Assembly: GCA_965216605.1 (NCBI GenBank)
Contig: CBDCGG010000002.1
Location: 434,001 to 498,000 of the forward strand
Length of the DNA: 64,000 nucleotides
Direction: 5' to 3'
Source of the DNA: JABAAW01 sp965216605
GTDB taxonomy: Bacteria > Pseudomonadota > Alphaproteobacteria > JABAAW01
This document shows, one piece after another, positions 34,494 to 41,773 of this stretch; positions within the stretch are counted from its first letter, which is position 1; each line of letters starts with the position of its first letter. The notes under the pieces were generated by a model that was not told where the DNA came from, searched no databases, and saw only the letters and a program-made list of their open reading frames with translations. The position numbers and the translations under genes were made by a program.

Positions 34494-35876
34494 ATGTTGT
34501 TGCTGTATCGCATAGCGAGCGGGCTGGTTGCAAGAATTGCACGCCCGATTTTGTTCGCGTTGGCGATTAAAGAAGGATTGAAAAAAGGGAAAGAAAAAGG
34601 GAAAGAATTATCTTATTCCCTCCGCCGAGCGCGCGAGCTCTGCGCCATCCCTACGCAACAACCCGCTCGGACGCACGATAGAAAACATCCCTTTCTGTGG
34701 CTGCACGGGGTCGATATCGGCGAGGCGCAAGTAGCCCTGAGGCTGGCGCAAGACTTGTGGCAAAAGCGCAAGCACCTTCGCGTTTTGATCACCACCACCT
34801 CGCACGCGGCGGCTTTGTGCGTTGCCAAAAACATCGAAAAAAACAATCAGGGAAATAACACGAACAGGTTGCAGCATCAGTTTGCACCGCTCGATTGCCG
34901 AGCATGGTGGCGAAGTTTTCTACGCCACTGGCAACCCACGCTCGCCGTGCGTTGCGAGAACGAGTTTTGGCCGAACAGCATCATCGAAACGAGGCGATAC
35001 TGCCCGTTGCTTTTTGTGCAAGCTAGGATGTCGGAAAAGAGTTTTCGTCGCTGGCAGGGTTTTTCTAAACTCGCTCTTTCTGCCGAGCGCGGCATTGCGC
35101 AACGCACGATGCGCAACATCGACTTGGCTTTGTGTCAGGACGAGGCTTCTGCACGCTTTCTGCGAACGCTTGGCGTGCGAGCGACGAAAGTTACGGGCAA
35201 TCTCAAGAGCCTACCTGCGCCTCGCACTATCAGCGATGAGACCGAACGCTGGTTTGAAAATCTGCTTGCGCACAAGAGGCTATGGATTGCAGCCAGCACG
35301 CACGCGCCCGAAGAATCGAGCATCATCGAGGCGCATCGCAACTTACGCCGCACGCACCCTGATGCACTTTGCGTCATCGCGCCGCGCAACTTGGAGCGCA
35401 TACCTGCCATCGTGCGACAGCTGACCCAACAGGGCGAGAGATATCAACTTCGTTCGCACAACCCTTCTTCGTTGAGCGCGTCCTTTTTTTTGCTCGATTC
35501 TTTCTTGGAGCTCAACAGCCTCTACCGATGGGCGAGGGTTGTTTTTGTTGGAGGAACGCTCACTCGCCAGGGCGGACATAATCTCTTTGAGCCCGCGCGG
35601 CATGGTTGCCGCATCTTGCACGGAGCTTATTTGCACAACACGCATGCTCCTTTGTTGAGGGACTTGCAGCTCACGCAGGAGGTAGGCGATGGAAGCGACC
35701 TTGCTTTACGCTTGCGACAGGAGTTTGACAAAATCAACGAGAACAACGGGGGTGACGCGAAGGAAGCAAAAAGAAAGAAGGAGGCACAAAGGGTGATCGA
35801 GCGTCATCACGAAGATTTGCGTAAGGATGTGCTACAATCCTTGGAGCCTTATTTGAAGAAACTCGACACAACTTGA
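34494..35876 (+). CDS. waaA: 3-deoxy-D-manno-octulosonic acid (Kdo) transferase
   Basis: A 460-residue GT-B glycosyltransferase with an N-terminal membrane anchor ('MLLLYRIASGLVARIARPILFAL') that adds Kdo to lipid IVA on the inner face of the inner membrane. 'FLWLHGVDIGEAQ' stands where most WaaA proteins have 'WxHAxSxGE'. 'RCENEFWPN' is the acceptor-site motif, and 'VFVGGTLTRQGGHNLFEPARHGCRILHG' the CMP-Kdo-binding end. The linker after the anchor holds a two-copy 12-base repeat (34584-34607, KGKEKGKE). Its presence implies a Kdo-bearing LPS. Confidence 0.9.
   Translation: MLLLYRIASGLVARIARPILFALAIKEGLKKGKEKGKELSYSLRRARELCAIPTQQPARTHDRKHPFLWLHGVDIGEAQVALRLAQDLWQKRKHLRVLITTTSHAAALCVAKNIEKNNQGNNTNRLQHQFAPLDCRAWWRSFLRHWQPTLAVRCENEFWPNSIIETRRYCPLLFVQARMSEKSFRRWQGFSKLALSAERGIAQRTMRNIDLALCQDEASARFLRTLGVRATKVTGNLKSLPAPRTISDETERWFENLLAHKRLWIAASTHAPEESSIIEAHRNLRRTHPDALCVIAPRNLERIPAIVRQLTQQGERYQLRSHNPSSLSASFFLLDSFLELNSLYRWARVVFVGGTLTRQGGHNLFEPARHGCRILHGAYLHNTHAPLLRDLQLTQEVGDGSDLALRLRQEFDKINENNGGDAKEAKRKKEAQRVIERHHEDLRKDVLQSLEPYLKKLDTT
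34584..34607. repeat. 12-base tandem duplication in waaA
   Basis: AAAGGGAAAGAA occurs twice in succession with no mismatch, encoding KGKEKGKE just after the membrane anchor. Confidence 0.9.
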
Positions 35877-35881
35877 ACTCC

Positions 35882-36166
35882 ATGCTTGATACTCGCTCTA
35901 CCTCTCGTTCTCCTGCTATTTTATCGCCGCGACAACGCGAGGCGATTGAGGCGGCTGTTTTTCGGCGTTTGCTCGAGCATTTGCGTGGGCGTACGGATGT
36001 GCAGAACATTGACTTGATGAATTTGAGTGGTTTTTGTCGTAACTGCCTTTCCAAGTGGTTTTGTGAGGCGGCTGAGGGGGAGGGCATTGCGTTGGATTAC
36101 GAGGCGGTGCGGGGTGATATTTACGACATGCCTTACGACGAGTGGAAGAAGCGCTATCAGAAATAG
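35882..36166 (+). CDS. DUF1244 domain protein
   Basis: A 94-residue protein with the DUF1244 (SMc04008-type) signature 'EAAVFRRLLEHLRGRTDVQNIDLMNLSGFCRNCLSKWF' and 'YDMPYDEWKKRYQ'. The two cysteines of 'GFCRNCL' may bind metal. The family is widespread in Alpha- and Gammaproteobacteria and its function is unknown. It starts 5 bases after waaA. The stop codon lies inside a three-copy 13-base repeat. Confidence 0.88.
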   Translation: MLDTRSTSRSPAILSPRQREAIEAAVFRRLLEHLRGRTDVQNIDLMNLSGFCRNCLSKWFCEAAEGEGIALDYEAVRGDIYDMPYDEWKKRYQK

Positions 36167-36196
36167 TTTGCAGAAATAGTTTGCAGAAGTAGTTGG
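36158..36196. repeat. 13-base tandem repeat, 3 copies, across the DUF1244 stop codon
   Basis: CAGAAATAGTTTG, CAGAAATAGTTTG and CAGAAGTAGTTGG run in succession; the first copy contains the last two sense codons and the TAG stop. Each further copy contains another TAG, so the duplications lie in the 3' untranslated region. Confidence 0.95.
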
Positions 36197-36433
36197 TTGG
36201 TTTATGAGTGTCTGCCTCGAGTTCGCGCTTGTGCTTTTTAAAGGTACGCGCTCACAGAGGCAGACGGGGTCGCGAAGACCCGCGTCAGCGGAGCGCGCGT
36301 GAGCGAAGCGAAACGCGCAGCCTCTTATTCAAAAGCGCGAGACTTGCATCGCGCAAGCTGACTCGTAACATGGCAAGCAGTTCCTGTGCCGAAAGGCAGT
36401 CCGTCACTCGCGCAACAAAAACTTTTTTTCCCC
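36167..36433. other. Intergenic region before dnaK
   Basis: The 343-base gap between the DUF1244 gene and dnaK holds, in order, the tail of the 13-base repeat, an inverted partial copy of the dispersed palindromic element (36211-36310), about 120 bases in which I recognise nothing, and the dnaK promoter. No coding signal was found. Confidence 0.7.
36211..36310 (-). repeat. Inverted, partial copy of the dispersed palindromic element
   Basis: AAGACCCGCGTCAGCG at 36275-36290 is the reverse complement of the element core with one C missing, followed by GAGCGCG as in the other copies. It is bounded by an inverted pair TCTGCCTC (36211-36218) and GAGGCAGA (36257-36264) that is not seen in the other copies. 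GGTCGCGAAGACC (36268-36280) can form a small hairpin. Confidence 0.7.
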
Positions 36434-36461
36434 CTTGCAATCACCAAATTATACCCCATCT
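36434..36461 (+). promoter_or_regulatory. Heat-shock (sigma-32/RpoH type) promoter of dnaK
   Basis: CTTGCAA, a 13-base spacer and CCCCATCT match the RpoH consensus (CTTGAAA, 11-16 bases, CCCCATnT) almost fully, about 50 bases upstream of the dnaK ATG. A TATACAAT just downstream could be a separate housekeeping -10 box. This predicts RpoH-dependent induction of dnaK-dnaJ-grpE by heat. Confidence 0.8.
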
Positions 36462-36509
36462 ATACAATAGAACCCTGCCCTCCCCCACCCACTCGTCAAA
36501 GGAAAAACC

Positions 36510-38489
36510 ATGAGCAAAATTATCGGCATCGACCTCGGTACAACGAACTCCTGCGTCGCCGTCATGGAAGGCTCGCAAGCCAAAGTCATCGAAAACGCCG
36601 AAGGAAAACGGACAACCCCCTCCGTCGTCGCCTTCTCCAAAGATAAAGAACAACTCGTCGGCGAATCCGCGAAACGACAGCTGGTAACTAACCCCGATAA
36701 CAGCTTCTACGCAATCAAACGCCTGATCGGTCGCCCGTTCGAAGAACAAACGCCTGAAAAAAACTCTCTTATCTCCTACAAAATCGTCAAAGGCGATAAC
36801 AACGATGCCTGGGTAGAATCACAAGGCAAAAAGTACGCGCCCTCGCAAATCTCCGCCTACATCCTGCAAAAGATGAAAGAAACGGCAGAATCCTACCTAG
36901 GTGAAAAAGTTAGCAAAGCGGTCATCACCGTCCCCGCCTACTTCAACGATAGCCAACGCCAAGCGACGAAAGACGCCGGCAAAATCGCCGGTCTGGAAGT
37001 GATGCGTATCATCAACGAACCCACCGCGGCAGCCCTCGCCTACGGACTGGACAAAAAGAAAAACGGCACGATCGCCGTCTACGATCTGGGCGGCGGAACC
37101 TTCGATGTCTCCATCCTCGAAATCGGCGACGGAGTCTTCGAGGTGAAAGCCACCAACGGCGATACACAACTGGGCGGCGAAGACTTCGACCACGCGCTCA
37201 TCAACTACCTCGCCGACGAGTTCCAAAAAGAAAACGGCATCGATCTGCGTAAAGACCGCGTTCCCCTGCAACGCCTGAAAGATGCCGCCGAAAAAGCCAA
37301 GATCGAACTCTCCTCGACAACCCAAACGGAAGTCAGCCTGCCCTTCGTCACCGCAGACCAAGCAGGTCCGAAACACCTTAATATCAATCTCACACGCGCC
37401 AAGCTCGAATCGCTGGTGGAAACCCTCATCGAACGCACGATCGAACCCTGCAAAGCCGCGCTGAAAGACGCTAACCTCAAAGCGTCCGAAGTCGGAGAAG
37501 TCGTCCTAGTCGGCGGCATGACGCGCATGCCGAAAGTGTTCGAAACCGTCAAAAACTTCTTCGGGAAAGAACCCCACAAAGGCGTCAATCCCGACGAGGT
37601 CGTCGCAACAGGAGCCGCCATCCAAGGCGGCGTGCTCGGCGGCGATGTCAAGGATGTCCTGCTCCTCGATGTGACACCGCTCAGCCTCGGTATCGAGACG
37701 CTCGGCGGAGTGTTCACAAAATTGCTCGAACGCAACACCACCATCCCGACAAAAAAATCGCAAGTCTTCTCCACCGCAGAAGACGGACAATCCGCCGTCA
37801 CCATCCGCGTCTTCCAAGGCGAGCGAAGCATGGCCGCCGATAACAAACTGCTCGGACAATTCGACCTCGTGGGAATTCCGCCCGCACCGCGCGGCATGCC
37901 GCAGATCGAAGTCGTCTTCGATATCGACTCGAACGGAATCGTGCAAGTCTCCGCTAAAGACAAAGCCACAAGCAAAGAACAGCAGATCAACATACAACCC
38001 TCAGGCGGACTCTCCAAAGACGACATCGAACGCATGCTCAAAGAAGCCGAGCAAAACGCCGAAGAAGATAAAAAACGACGCGAAAATATCGAAATGAAAA
38101 ATACCGCCGAAGCACTAGCTCACACGACCGAAAAAAATCTCAAAGAACACGGAGAGGCGCTCAGCGCGGAAGACAAAGAAAAAATCGAACAGGACCTGAA
38201 AGCCCTGCGCGAAACACTAGATGGCGACAACAGCGAAGCCATTCAGGAAAAAAGCGCAACCCTCGCGCAATCCGCCTTGAAGCTCGGGGAAGCCATCTAC
38301 AAAGCCTCCCAGCAAAACGAGCAGAGCGCACAACAAGACGCGCAACAAGACGCACAACAAGACGAAAGTCCTCCCGACGATGCCTCCGCTAAAGACGCAG
38401 GCGAGAAAAAAGAAGAGGTCATGGAAGCCGAATTCAGCGAGGTCGACGATCCGTCCGAAAGCGGCGACAAGCAGGATTCCGACGATTAG
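36510..38489 (+). CDS. dnaK: Molecular chaperone DnaK (Hsp70)
   Basis: A 659-residue Hsp70. 'IGIDLGTTNSCVAVMEG' is phosphate motif 1, 'AVYDLGGGTFDVSILEIGDGVFEV' and 'VLVGGMTRMP' are the other ATPase signatures, 'LDVTPLSLGIETLGG' is the interdomain linker region, and the substrate domain and helical lid follow. The C-terminal tail ends in a family-like acidic 'EVDDPSESGDKQDSDD', preceded by a Gln/Asp stretch encoded by three 12-base repeats (residues ~608-619). It works with DnaJ and GrpE, encoded next. Confidence 0.98.
   Translation: MSKIIGIDLGTTNSCVAVMEGSQAKVIENAEGKRTTPSVVAFSKDKEQLVGESAKRQLVTNPDNSFYAIKRLIGRPFEEQTPEKNSLISYKIVKGDNNDAWVESQGKKYAPSQISAYILQKMKETAESYLGEKVSKAVITVPAYFNDSQRQATKDAGKIAGLEVMRIINEPTAAALAYGLDKKKNGTIAVYDLGGGTFDVSILEIGDGVFEVKATNGDTQLGGEDFDHALINYLADEFQKENGIDLRKDRVPLQRLKDAAEKAKIELSSTTQTEVSLPFVTADQAGPKHLNINLTRAKLESLVETLIERTIEPCKAALKDANLKASEVGEVVLVGGMTRMPKVFETVKNFFGKEPHKGVNPDEVVATGAAIQGGVLGGDVKDVLLLDVTPLSLGIETLGGVFTKLLERNTTIPTKKSQVFSTAEDGQSAVTIRVFQGERSMAADNKLLGQFDLVGIPPAPRGMPQIEVVFDIDSNGIVQVSAKDKATSKEQQINIQPSGGLSKDDIERMLKEAEQNAEEDKKRRENIEMKNTAEALAHTTEKNLKEHGEALSAEDKEKIEQDLKALRETLDGDNSEAIQEKSATLAQSALKLGEAIYKASQQNEQSAQQDAQQDAQQDESPPDDASAKDAGEKKEEVMEAEFSEVDDPSESGDKQDSDD
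38331..38366. repeat. 12-base tandem repeat, 3 copies, 3' part of dnaK
   Basis: CAACAAGACGCG, CAACAAGACGCA and CAACAAGACGAA encode QQDAQQDAQQDE in the disordered tail of DnaK; the preceding codons resemble a further decayed copy. Confidence 0.96.
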
Positions 38490-38588
38490 AAATCTTGACA
38501 AGAACTGCCTCACTCACAACCCCATCGATTTTTTGTCGTGGCGTTGACGCGTTTCTGCTCGCCACGCACAGCTTAGACTAAAGGCTCG

Positions 38589-39740
38589 ATGGCAAAGGAC
38601 TACTACGATGTGCTCGGCGTTGCGCGTGATGCGAACACGGAGGCGATCAAACGCGCCTATCGTGCGCTCGCGATGAAGCACCACCCCGACCGCAACCCCG
38701 ACGACAAGAAAGCCGAACAAGCCTTCAAAGAGGCGACCGAAGCCTACGAGGTTCTAGGCGACGAGAAAAAACGTCCTGCATACGACCGCTATGGGCACGA
38801 GGCATTTCAAAACAGCGGAGGAGGAGGAGGCAGAGCAGCGCGCTCGGCGAGCGGCGATTTCGGCGGCATCTTCGAGGACATGTTCAGCGAGTTCGCCGAC
38901 ATAATGGGAGCTGGCAGACGCGGCACGCAACAACGAGGCGTGCGTCACGGCAGCGACCTAAGGGTTGATGTCGACATGTCCTTGGAAGAAGCCTTCTACG
39001 GCGCAGATAGAACTATCGAGGTCACCGCGCCAATCGCCTGCGAGAGTTGTAGCGGCAAGGGATCGCGTTCGGGACGCGGCGCGCAATCGTGCGGCGAATG
39101 CGACGGCACAGGCACGCTCAGGGTTCAGCAGGGCTTTTTCACGCTGGAGCATACCTGCCGTCGCTGTCAGGGTAGCGGGCGCGTCATCGCCGATGCTTGC
39201 AGGCGATGTCAGGGTAGCGGACAGATGCGGGGGCGCAGTCGAGTTTCGGTGAAGATCCCTCGTGGGGCGGACAACGGCACGCGCATTCGTGTCAGCGAGA
39301 AGGGGGGATACGCAGGCGCGATGGGCGGCAAGAACGGAGACCTGTATATTTTCGTGCGCATCGACATCCACCCCATTTTCCAACGCGAGCGCAACACGAT
39401 CACTTGCCGCTTGCCTGTTTCGATGACGACGGCGGCGTTGGGACGATCTATCACGCTTCCTTCGATTGACGGAGGCAAGGTTGCTTTAAAGGTGCCGGCG
39501 GGCAGTCAGTCGGGCGATCGCTTTCGCTTGCGCGGCAAGGGCACTTACATGCTGCAGAGTGCTACGCGCGGTGACATGATCGTAGCCCTTGAGGTAGAGG
39601 TACCTAGAGACTTGAGCGAGCGGCAACGAAAGTGTCTGGAGGATTTCGAGAAGGAGGAGAAGAAAACGCAGAACCCTGCAAGCGAGAGCTTTCTTGCACG
39701 AGTAGGAGAATTTTGGAAACGCAACAAGCGTACTTCTTAA
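38589..39740 (+). CDS. dnaJ: Chaperone protein DnaJ (Hsp40)
   Basis: A 383-residue class A Hsp40. The J domain has HPD at residues 32-34. A Gly/Arg-rich linker ('SGGGGGRAARSASGDFGG') is followed by four CxxCxGxG zinc repeats (CESCSGKG, CGECDGTG, CRRCQGSG, CRRCQGSG) and the substrate-binding C-terminal domains. It delivers clients to DnaK and stimulates its ATPase. It lies 99 bases after dnaK. Confidence 0.97.
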   Translation: MAKDYYDVLGVARDANTEAIKRAYRALAMKHHPDRNPDDKKAEQAFKEATEAYEVLGDEKKRPAYDRYGHEAFQNSGGGGGRAARSASGDFGGIFEDMFSEFADIMGAGRRGTQQRGVRHGSDLRVDVDMSLEEAFYGADRTIEVTAPIACESCSGKGSRSGRGAQSCGECDGTGTLRVQQGFFTLEHTCRRCQGSGRVIADACRRCQGSGQMRGRSRVSVKIPRGADNGTRIRVSEKGGYAGAMGGKNGDLYIFVRIDIHPIFQRERNTITCRLPVSMTTAALGRSITLPSIDGGKVALKVPAGSQSGDRFRLRGKGTYMLQSATRGDMIVALEVEVPRDLSERQRKCLEDFEKEEKKTQNPASESFLARVGEFWKRNKRTS

Positions 39741-39812
39741 GGGGTTTTAGGCGTGCTTCTTACTATCTGCCATTTATGTTTCACTTTTTCCAACGAGGAC
39801 TTTTGAGGACTT

Positions 39813-40763
39813 ATGACTTCTAACAACAAGGATGGCTCTGACTTGGGGGCTGGCTCTAAAGCCGCGTTCAAGGCTGGCGACAAGACTCTTTCTATCGACA
39901 AGGTTGGGGGAGATTACGGGGGGAGCAAAACGGGGATGAGCGCCGAGGAGGAGTTGATCTCGCAGGTTGCGAGAGCGGCGGAGGCGGAGGCAAAAATAAA
40001 AACAAAAACTATGGCTAGCTCTGACTCTGCGGCTGACTCTGGGGCGGACACTGCGGCAAATGACACTGGGGAGGGGGCGGACTCTGGTGCTGAAACTGGC
40101 ACTGAAGCTGGCGATGATATTGAGGCGCGGGTTGAGGATTTATCGGATAGGCTATCAAGGGCTTTGGCGGAGGTAGAGAATTCTCGACGACGCTTTGAGC
40201 GGGAGCGTTCTGATGCGTTGCGCTATGGGGCTTCGAGGCTAGCGATGGAGATGTTTGAGGTTGCCGACAACTTGCGGAGGGCTTGCGGATTTGTTTCTAC
40301 GGAGGCGAAGGAGGGGGATAAGAACTTGAAAAATCTTGTGATTGGGATTGAGATGACGGAGAAGATTTTGGGGGATGCCTTTGCGAGGAATGGGATCGAT
40401 GTGGTTGAGCCGGGGGTTGGGGATGCGTTTAATGCGGACGAGCATCAGGCGGTCTCGGAGATTGAGAATGGGGATGTTGGGGATGGATGTGTTGTGGAGG
40501 TTGTTTTACGAGGCTATCGCATGGGGGAGAGGCTGTTGCGACCGGCGCAGGTCATAACAGCAAAAAGTAAGGAAACGCAAACGGAAGCGGACACAGAGGG
40601 AACGGGGAAAAACTGGAGAAGGGGAAGGTTGAAAATTAGGGTTTATGTATTTTGCTTGATGGAAGACGCAAACCGAAGCAACCTGTGGGTTGCGAGGCTT
40701 GCGCATGGGGGGCGTGGGGGGTTCCCAACCCCCCGCAAAAGCGCGCCGCGAGCGAGCGCGTAA
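39813..40763 (+). CDS. grpE: Nucleotide exchange factor GrpE with a repeat-encoded C-terminal extension
   Basis: A 316-residue protein, far longer than the usual ~190-210. The GrpE core is residues ~105-250: a coiled coil 'LSDRLSRALAEVENSRRRFERE', then 'LAMEMFEVADNLRRA', and the beta-domain 'DAFNADEHQAVSEIE...YRMGERLLRPAQVITAK', where GrpE normally ends. About 65 more residues follow, the last ~22 ('RLAHGGRGGFPTPRKSAPRASA') read from the inverted palindromic element at 40690. The N-terminus holds an Asp/Ser/Ala/Gly-rich segment from a diverged 12-base repeat. GrpE releases ADP from DnaK. Gene order dnaK-dnaJ-grpE differs from the common grpE-first order. Confidence 0.93.
   Translation: MTSNNKDGSDLGAGSKAAFKAGDKTLSIDKVGGDYGGSKTGMSAEEELISQVARAAEAEAKIKTKTMASSDSAADSGADTAANDTGEGADSGAETGTEAGDDIEARVEDLSDRLSRALAEVENSRRRFERERSDALRYGASRLAMEMFEVADNLRRACGFVSTEAKEGDKNLKNLVIGIEMTEKILGDAFARNGIDVVEPGVGDAFNADEHQAVSEIENGDVGDGCVVEVVLRGYRMGERLLRPAQVITAKSKETQTEADTEGTGKNWRRGRLKIRVYVFCLMEDANRSNLWVARLAHGGRGGFPTPRKSAPRASA
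40020..40067. repeat. Diverged 12-base tandem repeat, about 4 copies, in grpE
   Basis: TCTGACTCTGCG, GCTGACTCTGGG, GCGGACACTGCG and GCAAATGACACT lie in phase and encode SDSAADSGADTAANDT. A further pair, GCTGAAACTGGC / ACTGAAGCTGGC, follows about 20 bases later. Confidence 0.85.
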
Positions 40764-40776
40764 GCGCTTTACCCTT
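40690..40776 (-). repeat. Inverted copy of the dispersed palindromic element, read through by grpE
   Basis: The reverse complement of this stretch gives AAAGCGCTTACGCGCT, CTTTTGCGGGGGG and CCCCCCATGCGC in the order of the copy at 4.5 kb, but the CGCTGACGCGGGGTCTT core is missing. The GGGGGGTT / AACCCCCC hairpin is kept. The grpE frame stays open through most of it and stops at 40763. Confidence 0.8.
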
Positions 40777-41076
40777 GCGTTACAAAAATACGCGCAGAAC
40801 GCGTGCAAAGCCCGCCCGCTGACGCGGGGTCTTCGTGGGGGAACTTCGTCTGTTCTAAGCTACGCTCGCTCGCTTTGCTCGCTCCGCCACTCGCCTCTCG
40901 CCTCGCTTTTTTGCGAGGCGAGCAAGACGGCTCGTGCCCCATGCGCAAAACTCACTTCGCCCTTGCTTTTATTAATCGCGCTCGCTCGTCTTGCGTTTTT
41001 TTCAAAATTTATGCTACCATTATGTGGAAGCAACTTATCCCCCGATTCACAAAAAACAACAATTTAAGACGCGACT
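40764..41076. other. Intergenic region between grpE and the restriction island
   Basis: The gap consists of the end of the inverted element, the direct element copy (40812-40998), and about 75 AT-rich bases leading to the restriction gene. The AT-rich part starts abruptly at the end of the element, so the element marks the edge of the low-GC island. No gene is visible. Confidence 0.75.
40812..40998 (+). repeat. Direct copy of the dispersed palindromic element, with an insertion
   Basis: The core CGCTGACGCGGGGTCTT (40817-40833) is followed by 'CGTGGGGGAACTTCG', TTCTAAGCTACGCTCGCTCGC (40853-40873), an extra CTCGCCTCGC/GCGAGGCGAG hairpin (40894-40921), then 'CCCATGCGCAAAACTC' and 'CGCTCGCTCGTCTTGCGTTTT' as in the 4.5-kb copy. 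With 40690-40776 it forms a head-to-head pair. Confidence 0.8.
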
Positions 41077-41760
41077 ATGAACTATTTTCCTAAAGAACTG
41101 GTAGCTATCACAGAATTTCTAGCAACACAAAAAGAGCTGGATATTAAAAAAAGCGGCGAAGGTGAGGACGGGCGCATAAATTCTGCTAAAATCGAAAGAG
41201 AAGTTATTAAACTTCTAGAAAACCAAAATCGATGGAAAATAGAAAGCCCAGACTCTAGATATTGGTATGATTTTAGTGTTTTTGATAAAAATAATCAAAA
41301 ATTTTTCGTGAATATAAAAATTTCGACGTGCTCTAACGTGGACAACACCAATTGCACGGGGGGAATTTATTATATTTTAACTGGAAAAACACCACCTAAA
41401 AGTATGATTGATATAGTGCCAAAAATAAAAAGCAATATGAAAGAAAATAACAACGATTACTATTTTCTTGTTATTAAAAAACCCACTCGAAAAAACGACA
41501 ATTACCCTAATTCTTTCTTATGTTCTCTAAAAACACTAAAAATAATTAAACCTGCTGGCAACAATCTGCCATTTCAATGTCACTGGGGACAAAATATTGA
41601 GCATCATCCTCGAAGCTATCAAGAAGCGTATAATTTTATTTTAAAAAGTTATGGAAAGTCTTTAAGACAACGCGCCGAAAGATACGAATCTTTTAAAAAA
41701 TATTTCCCAGACATCGACCTAGAAGACGCACTGATGCTTGACAATTGGCGCAGACACTGA
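41077..41760 (+). CDS. Probable type II restriction endonuclease (PD-(D/E)xK-like), low-GC
   Basis: A 227-residue protein with no signal or membrane segment. 'KIEREVIKLLENQ' then 'DSRYWYDFSVFDKNNQKFFVNIKIS' and 'NTNCTGGIYYILTGKTP' resemble type II restriction enzymes in which D...(V)NIK forms the metal site, a variant of the PD-(D/E)xK core. The immediately following sequence encodes the start of an N6-adenine methyltransferase, the normal partner. Base composition is strongly AT-rich (long A/T runs, Lys/Asn codons), unlike all its neighbours, which points to recent transfer. I do not recognise its specificity. No good Shine-Dalgarno is seen. It could also be a nuclease of another defence type. 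Confidence 0.6.
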   Translation: MNYFPKELVAITEFLATQKELDIKKSGEGEDGRINSAKIEREVIKLLENQNRWKIESPDSRYWYDFSVFDKNNQKFFVNIKISTCSNVDNTNCTGGIYYILTGKTPPKSMIDIVPKIKSNMKENNNDYYFLVIKKPTRKNDNYPNSFLCSLKTLKIIKPAGNNLPFQCHWGQNIEHHPRSYQEAYNFILKSYGKSLRQRAERYESFKKYFPDIDLEDALMLDNWRRH

Positions 41761-41773
41761 TACATACGCTAAA

